From Sulfurimonas marina (GTDB lineage Bacteria; Campylobacterota; Campylobacteria; Campylobacterales; Sulfurimonadaceae), in assembly GCF_014905095.1 (NCBI RefSeq), contig NZ_CP041165.1:186001-250000 (forward strand): DNA of 64,000 nt, given 5' to 3'. Below the pieces are notes generated by a model, which worked only from the letters and a program-made list of their open reading frames with translations, was not told the origin of the DNA and ran no database searches. How positions within the stretch are numbered: the first letter of the stretch is position 1; each line of letters begins with the position of its first letter. The position numbers and the translations under genes were made by a program. Of the stretch, positions 46,870 through 55,978 are shown piece after piece.

Positions 46870-48422
46870 TAGAGTTCTCCATACGGGGGAAGTGACATTA
46901 TTCTGCTGTCTACAAAACCTTTTCCAACTGTGAAATGGTAGAGTGTCTGAAATTTATTATCTTGCAATCCTAAAAGAGAGTGAAACATATCATCCAGAAA
47001 ACATCCTATCCCTGTCCCACTTAGTCCTAAGGAGGTTGCTTCTAGGTAAAGCTGTTGTCCAATAGCTCCACACTCCCAATATAACTCTTTGTATCTGTGT
47101 GCACCGAAGTTTTGCAGTTCGTTTGAAAAGCGTGTAAGCATCCCAAGAGAAAAAGCTCCATCACTTGCAATATCTTGAGAACAACTTATGTTTTTAGCCG
47201 CAAATGTGAAATCTCCCTCTTGAAGAAAGTAGAGATTTTCAAGCTCTGTCTCTTCCCAAAGATACTCTTGCTTCATTGAAGATTTTAAGCTCTGCAGATC
47301 AGTATCGTTTCTGATGAGTATATACAAACCTTGCTGCATCTCTTTTACACGGTGGACCATCAGTACCGGGTGAACTGCGCAACTTTTACCATCGAGTGAA
47401 CTGCTTACGCTTTTAATGATTGTAAAGAACTGCTCTTTTGTGATCCATGAGAGCTCTTTATCCATAACATGGATACTTCTTCTTTGCAATATTACATCTT
47501 TTGACTCTCTTGTCGGAGCTTTAAGATAAGCGCTCGTTTCTATCTCTTCTTTGTGAATAGGAGTTGTTTGTGTCGCATCTTCAATAGCTGGGATGATATC
47601 CCACTCTTGCATAGTTGGGCTGAGTTTATTTGCTATACCGTCGTATTTTAAAGGAACCTCTTCATAAAGTTGATCGAGGTTGACAGCAGTTGCATGTTTT
47701 TCCGGTGTGATAAGTAAAAACATATCTGGCAGTTCTGTTTCAAAAAAACGTTCACTTTGATTAAGACCTAATATTTTTGCTAAATCTGCATCACTAATCC
47801 CATCTAACTTTTGGACACTCCATCCTAGCATGGCAGCAGAGGTTACTATGCTTTGCCAAGCGTGGCCGACATCAAGTTGAACATAACGAAATGCACGCTC
47901 ACCATATTTCCATACCTCTCTCCAGGAGATGCTTGAGAGTGCAACTATAAAACTTCCCTTAGGAAGTGAATTGAAAAAAGAGCTTTCAAACTCACTAAGG
48001 AGCTCTAGTTGATGATCTTTTGGCCCATAGTGGAAAAGGGCAGCTTTATCTGTTAGAAGAGGGGGTAAGATCAAGTAAGATTCTGTCGGGTGTAAATTAC
48101 CGCTTGAAGCGTTACATCGTACAGCCCATTTATCAGCTCCTGCAGATTTCCAGGCTGCTATTGCCATAGAAAACTGTAGGAGTTGAGAGATAGATTCTTT
48201 ACATAATGGTGCCTTTGGAACATCTGATGTATATAAAAGATGGTAAGGCGGTGTGTTGTGTTTAAGGGCTAAAGGGAGTTGCAGTTTTTGTGTCCCTTTA
48301 TATTCCCGAAAAGGATTTGGTTGCGTAGCCCAGTCCATATAGCCGAGTGATCGGGCATATCTATTTTGATGATGTTTTGTCGTTTCGTGATAGTGCAATA
48401 CTGTTTGTAAATTTTTATTCAT
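46869..48422 (-). CDS. SagB/ThcOx-type nitroreductase-fold dehydrogenase
   Basis: This 517-residue protein has two nitroreductase-like halves. The N-terminus has YHETTKHHQNRYARSLGYMD followed by WATQPNPFREY, a signature of two-domain SagB-type proteins. SagB members oxidise azoline rings to azoles in peptide natural products, but many long, stand-alone members have no known substrate. No YcaO or cyclodehydratase gene is nearby. It shares a transcript with the 70-residue exported protein. Confidence 0.82.
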   Translation of the reverse strand: MNKNLQTVLHYHETTKHHQNRYARSLGYMDWATQPNPFREYKGTQKLQLPLALKHNTPPYHLLYTSDVPKAPLCKESISQLLQFSMAIAAWKSAGADKWAVRCNASSGNLHPTESYLILPPLLTDKAALFHYGPKDHQLELLSEFESSFFNSLPKGSFIVALSSISWREVWKYGERAFRYVQLDVGHAWQSIVTSAAMLGWSVQKLDGISDADLAKILGLNQSERFFETELPDMFLLITPEKHATAVNLDQLYEEVPLKYDGIANKLSPTMQEWDIIPAIEDATQTTPIHKEEIETSAYLKAPTRESKDVILQRRSIHVMDKELSWITKEQFFTIIKSVSSSLDGKSCAVHPVLMVHRVKEMQQGLYILIRNDTDLQSLKSSMKQEYLWEETELENLYFLQEGDFTFAAKNISCSQDIASDGAFSLGMLTRFSNELQNFGAHRYKELYWECGAIGQQLYLEATSLGLSGTGIGCFLDDMFHSLLGLQDNKFQTLYHFTVGKGFVDSRIMSLPPYGEL

Positions 48423-48520
48423 ATTATGAGTTTAATTATTTAATCTTAAAATTTGCTCTAAAAAAATATCGCATTTATTTGAATAGATTTTTTTAATTTT
48501 TCTCATGGTAAAAGGTGTTT

Positions 48521-49960
48521 ATGAAATTTTCTGATTTAAAATTAACAACACCCTATTTAGAACTACCGGAATTATTCTATGATCTCGTTGAACCTATGCC
48601 GCTTCAAAAACCGTATGTGATGGCTACTTCACCAGCATGTGCAGAGCTTTTAGGTGTTGATGAAGACTTAGATAGGGATGAGAAACTTTTAAGTATTGTA
48701 AATGGGAGTGAAAAACTTGAGGGTTCAAAAACTTTTGCTATGTGTTATGCGGGGCACCAGTTTGGTTATTTTGTCCCCCGTTTAGGTGACGGGAGAGCTT
48801 TGAACCTCGGCAAGGTAAACGGACAGAATCTGCAGCTTAAAGGTTCCGGGCTTACACTCTACTCCAGACGTGGAGACGGGCGGGCGGTAAAACGCTCGAG
48901 CATTCGTGAATTTTTAATGAGTGAAGCTATGCACGGTTTGGGAATAGCTACTTCACGTGCATTGGCTTTGATAGGAAGTGATACAGACGTAGCACGTGAG
49001 AGCTTGGAAAAAGGTGCTATCGTTTTACGTGTATCACCGACATGGATCCGTTTTGGAACTTTTGAGTATTTTAAAACGCGTAGAAAGTATGAGAAGCTAC
49101 AACTTTTGGCAGATTATGTGATCGAGGAATCTTTCCCAGAATTGCAGGATCATGAGGAGAAATACTTCAAAATGTTTTCGAAGATTGTAGAAAACAGTGC
49201 AAAAACTGTTGCACGCTGGCAGAGTGTGGGTTTTAATCACGGTGTTATGAATACTGACAATATGTCGATAGACGGTCGCACAATAGATTACGGTCCCTAT
49301 GCGATGCTCGATGATTATGAGGCAAACTATATCTGTAACCATACAGATGTAGAGGGGCGCTACTCATTTAAAAACCAACCCAGTATTATGCAGTGGAATC
49401 TTTCAGTTTTAGCAAATGCCCTTTCACCTATGGTGAATATTATAAAGATGAGTAAGTTAGTGGAGAAAGATTTTATCTCTATCTATGAGAGTGAATATCT
49501 TGAACTTATGAAAAATAAGATGGGACTTTTTGAAGAGGATGAAAACGATATCCCGCTTATACGCTGGATGCTTGGTAGTTTAGAGAGCAGCGTTGTAGAT
49601 TACAGCCGTTTTTTTAGAACCCTTTCTACTTATGACGGAGATAAGTCTGAGATATTGGCACTATGTGAATATGAAACACCTCTGAAAGAATGGTTAGAAG
49701 GGTATGATGAAAGAGTTCAAAAAGAGCAACTCTCACAACAAAAGCGTTCAAAAAAGATGTTGCAAACAAATCCAAAGTTTGTACTAAAAAATCATCTTTT
49801 ACAAGAAGCGATCGAAAAAGAGGAGGAGGGTGATTTTAGAATGATTGAAGATCTTTTAAAAGTGGCACTTGATCCATTTAGCGAGCATGAGGAGTTAGAG
49901 TATTTAAATATTCCGACACCGCCGCGTAGTAAAAACCTAAAACTTTCATGTTCATCATAA
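48521..49960 (+). CDS. selO: SelO-type protein AMP-transferase
   Basis: SelO is a pseudokinase-fold enzyme that attaches AMP to Ser, Thr or Tyr of proteins and responds to oxidative stress. The 479-residue protein has AMCYAGHQFGYFVPRLGDGR, RSSIREFLMSEAM, MNTDNMS and IDYGPYAMLD, all standard. It starts at the ATG 48521 with AAAGG 5 nt upstream. Full length matches E. coli YdiU. No terminal selenocysteine codon is evident; the C-terminus ends CSS. Confidence 0.92.
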   Translation: MKFSDLKLTTPYLELPELFYDLVEPMPLQKPYVMATSPACAELLGVDEDLDRDEKLLSIVNGSEKLEGSKTFAMCYAGHQFGYFVPRLGDGRALNLGKVNGQNLQLKGSGLTLYSRRGDGRAVKRSSIREFLMSEAMHGLGIATSRALALIGSDTDVARESLEKGAIVLRVSPTWIRFGTFEYFKTRRKYEKLQLLADYVIEESFPELQDHEEKYFKMFSKIVENSAKTVARWQSVGFNHGVMNTDNMSIDGRTIDYGPYAMLDDYEANYICNHTDVEGRYSFKNQPSIMQWNLSVLANALSPMVNIIKMSKLVEKDFISIYESEYLELMKNKMGLFEEDENDIPLIRWMLGSLESSVVDYSRFFRTLSTYDGDKSEILALCEYETPLKEWLEGYDERVQKEQLSQQKRSKKMLQTNPKFVLKNHLLQEAIEKEEEGDFRMIEDLLKVALDPFSEHEELEYLNIPTPPRSKNLKLSCSS

Positions 49961-49971
49961 AAGAGCTCTTT

Positions 49972-52413
49972 TTAACGGAACTCTTTTAAAAAACTTTCAA
50001 ACTCTTCAAACTTTAAGGGTTTAGAGTAAAAATACCCTTGTACTTGGTTGACTCCGAGTTCTTTGAGAATTTTAATATGTTCCTCTGTTTCTGAACCTTC
50101 GGCTACTATGTTTTTATTTAATGATTGAGATAAAGCTATAATTGATGAAACTATTGCTTTGTCATTCTCATCTTTGTCTATATCAAGTACAAAACTTTTA
50201 TCGATTTTAATTGTACTTGCAGGGAGTTGTTTTAAGTAGTTGAGAGATGAGTATCCTGTTCCAAAATCATCGATGGACATTTTGATACCCAGAGCACTAA
50301 GTTGACGAAGGATATCTAATGAAGATTCTATGTTATTCATTACTTGTGTTTCTGTTATCTCCAAGTCTATAAACTCTCTTTTTAGTCCTACCTTATCTAT
50401 AATTTTTCTAAAATCATCAAGAAAACAGTTTTGCTCTAACTGCTTACTCGAGATATTTATGGAAACAGTTAGATCGTTAAAACCTGAATCGTGTAATTTT
50501 TTTGTATCTTCGAGAGCTTTTTCAAGTACCCATAGTCCAATATTATAGATGTGACCGTTGTCCTCTGCTTTTGGTATAAATATTTCAGGTGAAATAAAAC
50601 CAAGTTTTGGATGTATCCATCGAATAAGTGCTTCCATCCCATATACGGTATTTGTATCTATATTTATCTTAGGCTGGTAGGTAAGATGAAACTCATTGTT
50701 TTCCAAAGCAGTGTGTAGAGCAGTTAATATTTGCATTTTTTCAGCAATTGATGTATTCATAGAGCTGGAATAAAACTCATAATTGTTTTTACCTTGATTT
50801 TTTACATGGTACATAGCTGTATCGGCTAAACGAACCATCTCATCATATGTTTGTGCATCATCGGGATAGATACTGATTCCGATACTGGCACCTGAAAAAA
50901 ACTCTGTACTCTCTAGAAGAAACGGCTGTTTAAAAATATCTATAATCTTTTGTGCCAAGGTTCCTAAACTGCTTAAAGAATGCCAGTTTTGAACCAAGAT
51001 GGCAAACTCGTCACCACCAAATCTTCCTACAGTGTCCTCTTCTCTAAGAATGCTTTTTATTCTCATGGCAGCATCTTTTAAAAACTGATCACCTACTAAA
51101 TGACCTAACGTATCGTTGATATTTTTGAAGTTGTCCAGATCGATAAAAAGGAGTGCAATCTGTTTTTGGTGTCTCTTGGCTAGACTAACGTAGTTTTCAA
51201 ATCTTTCTTGAAAGAGTATTTTATTTGGTAGTTTAGTAAGAGCATCGTAATATGCTAGATTGTTAATTATTTGCTCTTGCTCTTTTTTATGTGAGATATC
51301 GCTTGATATGGCGATATAGTTTGTTATCTCATCATCTTTTTTAATTGCGACTATAGAGGTCTCTGAAATATATGTCTCTCCATTTTTTTTACGATCAACT
51401 ATCTCCCCCTGCCAGCTCCCTTTTCCAGAGATCTCTTCCCACATCTGCTTATAAAACTCTTTATCGTGCCAACCTGAACTTAAAAGATTTGGGCTTTTTC
51501 CAAGGAGCTCTTTCTCTGTATATCCTGTTGTTTTACAAAAACTGTTATTCACTTTTAAGATATGCTGTGCAGAGTCTGTAATAACTACACCGTCGGTCAT
51601 ATTTGAGAATACTTTAGAGGAGAGCAGCAGTTCCTTTTCATCTCTTTTGCGTTCACTTATATCGCGCACTAAAACGAAAAAGCGTCCCCCTTCAATCTCG
51701 GAAAAACTAACAGAAACTTCGACGGGGTATCTTTCTCCATTCTTTTTAATGTGAATTGTTTCAAAGGTTTCATTGCCGTATTGAATGATATGCTCAATGT
51801 GTTTTTTTGTCTCTTCTTCAGATTCGATCGCTTCAACGTTTTGTATGCTCATAGTTAGTAATTCATCTATAGAATAGCCAGACATTTTACTATAAGAAGA
51901 GTTCACTTCTAAAAGGTTACCGGACATATCTGCCATCCAATAACCGTCATTTGTTGTTTCAAGGATAGCATTATGGTAAATGTTTTCTTGCTTTTGATCA
52001 TTAAAAATTTTTTGAAATTCTGTAAGAGTTGCCTGAAGCGTATATTTTGTGAGTTGGTTTGTCTCTATATAAATTTCATAATCTGAAAGATTATTTGCAA
52101 AAAAAGATTTGAGTATAGAGTTTTCAAGCTCTATAGGTAGTAAAAAAATCTTATCAGGCGTAGCATGATGTTTTAGCATCAATTTTATATAAGCAGGTAT
52201 TACACTACAATCTTGAAGATTGTTTTTTCCCAATATTTGATCGAGATAACAATCAAATAATTGAGTTGCAAAAGGAGTCCTAAACGTATCAATTTCAATA
52301 TCGTAAGCATTCAAGATATTTTGAGTCTCTTTAGAGCTTAACCAAACATCTAGTATATTTTCTTTATTATCTATTAAAAGGTCAATTATTTGAGCTGTTT
52401 TTTTAAATTTCAC
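49972..52413 (-). CDS. PAS-PAS-GGDEF-EAL c-di-GMP signalling protein
   Basis: This 813-residue soluble protein has an N-terminal helical region of about 150 residues resembling an RsbR-type sensor. Two PAS domains follow (about 150-270 and 275-390). The GGDEF domain has the motif RFGGDEF and a product-inhibition site REED five residues before GGDEF. The EAL domain has MEALIRW, EITET and DDFGTGYSS. Both active sites look complete, so it may both make and break c-di-GMP. It converges on selO with an 11-nt gap. Confidence 0.9.
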   Translation of the reverse strand: MKFKKTAQIIDLLIDNKENILDVWLSSKETQNILNAYDIEIDTFRTPFATQLFDCYLDQILGKNNLQDCSVIPAYIKLMLKHHATPDKIFLLPIELENSILKSFFANNLSDYEIYIETNQLTKYTLQATLTEFQKIFNDQKQENIYHNAILETTNDGYWMADMSGNLLEVNSSYSKMSGYSIDELLTMSIQNVEAIESEEETKKHIEHIIQYGNETFETIHIKKNGERYPVEVSVSFSEIEGGRFFVLVRDISERKRDEKELLLSSKVFSNMTDGVVITDSAQHILKVNNSFCKTTGYTEKELLGKSPNLLSSGWHDKEFYKQMWEEISGKGSWQGEIVDRKKNGETYISETSIVAIKKDDEITNYIAISSDISHKKEQEQIINNLAYYDALTKLPNKILFQERFENYVSLAKRHQKQIALLFIDLDNFKNINDTLGHLVGDQFLKDAAMRIKSILREEDTVGRFGGDEFAILVQNWHSLSSLGTLAQKIIDIFKQPFLLESTEFFSGASIGISIYPDDAQTYDEMVRLADTAMYHVKNQGKNNYEFYSSSMNTSIAEKMQILTALHTALENNEFHLTYQPKINIDTNTVYGMEALIRWIHPKLGFISPEIFIPKAEDNGHIYNIGLWVLEKALEDTKKLHDSGFNDLTVSINISSKQLEQNCFLDDFRKIIDKVGLKREFIDLEITETQVMNNIESSLDILRQLSALGIKMSIDDFGTGYSSLNYLKQLPASTIKIDKSFVLDIDKDENDKAIVSSIIALSQSLNKNIVAEGSETEEHIKILKELGVNQVQGYFYSKPLKFEEFESFLKEFR

Positions 52414-52503
52414 TACAATACCTAAGAGAGTTTTTATAGATTATAACCTAATAGAATATTTCAAGCAAGTCTAAGATAAGTGTTTGATTTGTTCAAAGTA
52501 TTT

Positions 52504-53412
52504 TCATAGGTAGGTTAAAATTTTTACACCCACAAAGATAATTCCTAAAAAGAGTACCGAAGAGATAAGGACTAAAGCTGTTACTACTTTTGGTTCACAT
52601 TCATAGAGTGAGGCGAGGTTTACATTGGCAACAGCCAGCGGCATAAGCAGTTCAATAAATATGATCCCCTTAATCATCGGATCGAGTTCTACAAAATAGA
52701 GTACGACAAATGTAACGAGCGGTAGGAGTAAGAATTTAAAACTAAGCACCCATGCGATCAGAGTTTTGTTGATCTCATTAATCTTTGTACCGTAAAGATA
52801 GACACCAAATAAAAAGAGCTGCATTGTCATGGAAGCATAGGCACCCATCATCAACATCTTCATAATCTCATCACTCGGTTTATAATGAAAAACACTTAAC
52901 GTGATCGCAATAACTGCTGCCCAAAGAATAGGAAGTTTCACTATGTTAAGTAATGAAGTTTTAATATCAAAACTGCCTCGTGAGTAGTAATAAACTCCGA
53001 TCGTATAAACTACAAATACATTCACAAGATTTACGACAGTCGTGTAGGGGATAGACTCCTCACCGAAGATCGCAATGTTAAGGGGTATCCCTAAATTCCC
53101 TGTATTACCGATTAGAGCTGCTACCATAGCTATTGAGTACTCTTTTTTCTGAGTGAAAAGATAGCGGGCGAATAAGGCTGAGACTATGAGTGCGATAATT
53201 ACGATGACAAGATAGATACTCGGTGTATAGAGGAGGGTAATATCGACGGGGTGTAGCAGTAGACCCCAAAATGTTAAGAAGACTTGCAGAAAATATACAT
53301 TTAAAAGGGTGATCGTTTTATCGTCAATCTGCTCTTTGAAACTGCGTTTGGCGATATACCCCATAACAATAAATATGTAGATACTTAAAATACTCAATAT
53401 AATTGAACTCAT
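52504..53412 (-). CDS. AEC-family transporter
   Basis: This 302-residue membrane protein has about ten helices and a domain-like repeat with GNTGNLGIPLNIAIFGEES, the characteristic loop of the auxin-efflux-carrier superfamily. Bacterial members carry organic acids such as malate. The substrate is unknown. It is divergent from thioredoxin with a 25-bp gap. Confidence 0.8.
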   Translation of the reverse strand: MSSIILSILSIYIFIVMGYIAKRSFKEQIDDKTITLLNVYFLQVFLTFWGLLLHPVDITLLYTPSIYLVIVIIALIVSALFARYLFTQKKEYSIAMVAALIGNTGNLGIPLNIAIFGEESIPYTTVVNLVNVFVVYTIGVYYYSRGSFDIKTSLLNIVKLPILWAAVIAITLSVFHYKPSDEIMKMLMMGAYASMTMQLFLFGVYLYGTKINEINKTLIAWVLSFKFLLLPLVTFVVLYFVELDPMIKGIIFIELLMPLAVANVNLASLYECEPKVVTALVLISSVLFLGIIFVGVKILTYL

Positions 53413-53437
53413 AGGGGAATTATAGTAAAATTCATCT

Positions 53438-53758
53438 ATGCAAACAATAGAAGAGATAGAAAATAAAATTAAAGAAAATCTGGCTGTGATGGTGTACTTT
53501 TCAGCACCTACTTGTAATGTGTGTCATGCACTTAAACCAAAACTGCTTGAAGCGATCGATGCAAATTTTAAAGAGTTTGAGATCGTGAGTGTAGATACTT
53601 CGATCGATCAAGAGGTAGCTGCACACTTTAGTGTTTTTACGATCCCGACGGTACTTATCTTTTTAGACGGCAGAGAATTTTTAAGAAAATCTCGTCATAT
53701 GTCGGTTGATGAGGTGATCCGTGAGATCAAACGCCCTTATGAGATTATGATCTCATAA
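53438..53758 (+). CDS. Thioredoxin-family protein
   Basis: This 106-residue protein has the thioredoxin fold with active site APTCNVCHALKPK (CxxC with NV rather than GP) and the cis-proline segment FTIPTVLIFLDG. No signal peptide is present, so it is cytoplasmic. The NV pair makes its redox potential hard to guess. It overlaps the methyltransferase gene tail to tail by 14 nt. Confidence 0.85.
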   Translation: MQTIEEIENKIKENLAVMVYFSAPTCNVCHALKPKLLEAIDANFKEFEIVSVDTSIDQEVAAHFSVFTIPTVLIFLDGREFLRKSRHMSVDEVIREIKRPYEIMIS

Positions 53759-54500
53759 AAGCGATCAATGAGGCGGTTACTGCAACGTTGAGTGACTCAA
53801 CCCCTCTATTCATAGGGATAATTAAAGAGTCATTACATAGTTGTTGTACTTTCGGGCTTACCCCTTCGCTCTCATTCCCTAAAACAAAAATAGATTTTTT
53901 TGAGGGTTTGAGATCATACAAAGAGTTTTTCGCTTCAAGTGAAAGAGCGTAAACAGTTGTATCTTGAAGTTCCCCTAAAACATTTTCCAAACTATCGCAA
54001 AAATAGATAGGTATTTTAAAAAGTGTCCCGGCACTAGCTTTGATAACAAGCGGAGAGATTTTTGCAGAATTCTTTTTTGGAAGTATTATTCCGTCTACAC
54101 TACCTGCTGCACAGCTTCTTATGATCATCCCAAGGTTCTGAGGATTTTGTATCCCATCAAGGGCGATAAGTCTATACTCTTGTAGCTCTTTGATCGCATC
54201 TGCATTTTGATAGGTTTTTGAAAAGATATCAATTGCCACACCCTGATCCTGCTTAGCATTTTTACTGATACGGCTGAGGGCATTTTTCTCATGGTATGTG
54301 ATCTCAATACCCCTCTTTTTTGCCAATTGCATAATCTTTTTGATTGCACCATCTGGTTTGTTTGATTTTGCCAAGTGAAGTTTATGCACTTCGATTGAGC
54401 TATCCTGCAGTACTTCTACAACAACATTACGTCCGTAAAGGGTAATCAGTTTTTCAAAAAATGCTTTTCTTTGTTTATACTCTTGTGAATCTTGTTTCAT
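53745..54500 (-). CDS. SpoU/TrmH-family RNA 2'-O-methyltransferase
   Basis: This 251-residue SPOUT-knot enzyme has the three SpoU motifs NPQNLGMIIRSCAAGSVDG, VLGNESEGVS and IPMNRGVESLNVAVTASLIA. An N-terminal substrate-binding domain with HKLHLAKSN suggests the RlmB type, which methylates G2251 of 23S rRNA. RlmB and TrmH cannot be separated without alignment. It overlaps yaaA by 4 nt. Confidence 0.88.
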   Translation of the reverse strand: MKQDSQEYKQRKAFFEKLITLYGRNVVVEVLQDSSIEVHKLHLAKSNKPDGAIKKIMQLAKKRGIEITYHEKNALSRISKNAKQDQGVAIDIFSKTYQNADAIKELQEYRLIALDGIQNPQNLGMIIRSCAAGSVDGIILPKKNSAKISPLVIKASAGTLFKIPIYFCDSLENVLGELQDTTVYALSLEAKNSLYDLKPSKKSIFVLGNESEGVSPKVQQLCNDSLIIPMNRGVESLNVAVTASLIAFMRS

Positions 54501-55225
54501 TCTACGATCTCATAAATAATTTCTGTTTTGTTTTTTGTTTTTTTAATCTCTTTGACTTGAAGATTTTCAATTTCGAGTTTATTAAACTCTTCTAAAGATG
54601 TGATCCCCGCTTTTGCAATCTCACGCAATACTATACCGCGATACGCTTTTGCCCAGTGTGATACTGTTTTCCCGTTTTTCAAAAACTTTAGCGTAGTGTA
54701 GGGCTGAGTAGTTTTATAAAACTTATCGTAGTAGCCTGCACGAAGATCTAAAATGTCACTCTTGGCAAGGTAGAGATCGAGCTGATACGAAAAACGATCT
54801 TTGTAAAATTTATCGGGTGCTATCTCACCTATAGAGTTGCCTTGTTTTACTTTATAGTTTGCTATAGGGTCTCCACCAAGCAGCGGTCCGTATAGGTTTG
54901 AAAAGATAATAGTATTTTCTTTGAGGTAGTTTTGAGCATTTTGATCTAATGAACTATACTCTAGATAGTCATACGCAACCCCGTCATATCTCTCAATGGC
55001 ACTCATAAGCGGTGCATCAAAAATATCTTCTATATACCCTTTGCAATCATCAAACTTTTTGATTCCAAAAAGAGCTTTGATCTTCTCTTCGTCACCACTG
55101 TTCACGATCTCGTTATAAGTTCGTAAAATCTCATCCCTGGCTGATACTGCTCCAAAAATATCTTTAGCAGTAGCATCACCGCCGACATTTTTTCCTTCAG
55201 AAGGTGAAAAAAGTATTTTTAACAT
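54497..55225 (-). CDS. yaaA: YaaA/DUF328 peroxide stress protein
   Basis: This 242-residue protein has the YaaA motif FSPSEGKN near its N-terminus, SNLYGPLLGGDPI and DLRAGYYDKFY. YaaA in E. coli lowers free iron under peroxide stress and binds DNA. It is co-transcribed with the methyltransferase. Its start overlaps no other gene; the plus-strand promoter at 55248 lies just upstream. Confidence 0.87.
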   Translation of the reverse strand: MLKILFSPSEGKNVGGDATAKDIFGAVSARDEILRTYNEIVNSGDEEKIKALFGIKKFDDCKGYIEDIFDAPLMSAIERYDGVAYDYLEYSSLDQNAQNYLKENTIIFSNLYGPLLGGDPIANYKVKQGNSIGEIAPDKFYKDRFSYQLDLYLAKSDILDLRAGYYDKFYKTTQPYTTLKFLKNGKTVSHWAKAYRGIVLREIAKAGITSLEEFNKLEIENLQVKEIKKTKNKTEIIYEIVE

Positions 55226-55247
55226 CTTCTCCCTTTTTTTAATAAAA

Positions 55248-55256
55248 TGATATAAT
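55248..55256 (+). promoter_or_regulatory. Extended -10 promoter of the FecR-cyclase-PDE operon
   Basis: TGATATAAT is an extended -10, 30 nt upstream of the ATG at 55286. A T-rich run occupies the -35 region. It is the only promoter-like element before the three-gene chain. Confidence 0.55.
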
Positions 55257-55285
55257 CAGATAAAAGCTTTTTATAAAGGTCTTAT

Positions 55286-55978
55286 ATGAAACTATTTTTG
55301 ATGTTAATGATAGCGAGTTTTACTTATATTTACGCTGGGGTGATCGGTGGTGTTGAATATGTTCAAGGGAATGTTAAAGTAAAATCATCAGATAGCATTA
55401 AAAAAGAGAAGGTTCAAGAGGGGTATAAGATCCAAGAAGGCGACATTATCACTTCCTATAAAGATTCCTACGCAAAGATCGTTTTAATAGATAACTCTAC
55501 ACTTGTGTTAGATGCAGATTCTATAGTCCATTTTGCAACTTCTTCACAGATGGAACAGGAAAAAGGGCGTGTCTATTATAAGGTCACTTCTAAAAAAGTG
55601 AAAAACTCTTTTAAAGTCAAAACAGATTTTGCAATCATAGGAATCAAAGGGACTACATTTATCGTAAAAGCCGAGGAGCAAAAAGAAGTATTGCTTCAAG
55701 AGGGAGTTGTTGGAATCAATAGTATCAAAGAGGAGTTTGAACTTTATAGAAAAAAAGTCAATGCCGACTTTGAAGCTTTTAAAGCCGAGCAACAAGAGGG
55801 CTTTGAAGAATACAAAAACGGTTATAGCGGTTATGAAAAAGTTATGAGTACAAAAGCATTTGATCTAGAAAAACAAAATAAACTAAGTTTTGATGAAAAT
55901 CTTGTCAAAGAGGACAGCTTTGAAAAAGATGATTATAAAGAGTTTGAGTATTTTGAGAAACTGATAGATGAGATTTAG
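55286..55978 (+). CDS. FecR-like exported protein
   Basis: This 230-residue protein has a signal peptide (MKLFLMLMIASFTYIYA, about 17 residues) and a FecR domain (about 20-135) with DIITSYKDSYAKIVLIDNST and FAIIGIKGTTFIVK. The C-terminal part is a charged, glutamate- and lysine-rich helical tail. Such proteins often sit next to CHASE2 cyclases and may sense or shape their periplasmic signal. It overlaps the cyclase gene by 11 nt. Confidence 0.8.
   Translation: MKLFLMLMIASFTYIYAGVIGGVEYVQGNVKVKSSDSIKKEKVQEGYKIQEGDIITSYKDSYAKIVLIDNSTLVLDADSIVHFATSSQMEQEKGRVYYKVTSKKVKNSFKVKTDFAIIGIKGTTFIVKAEEQKEVLLQEGVVGINSIKEEFELYRKKVNADFEAFKAEQQEGFEEYKNGYSGYEKVMSTKAFDLEKQNKLSFDENLVKEDSFEKDDYKEFEYFEKLIDEI

Noticed and set aside
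46869-48422. A complete azole-peptide (RiPP) cluster around the SagB-like gene
   Set aside because: No YcaO, SagC, protease or transporter gene is present, so only a possible peptide substrate is reported.
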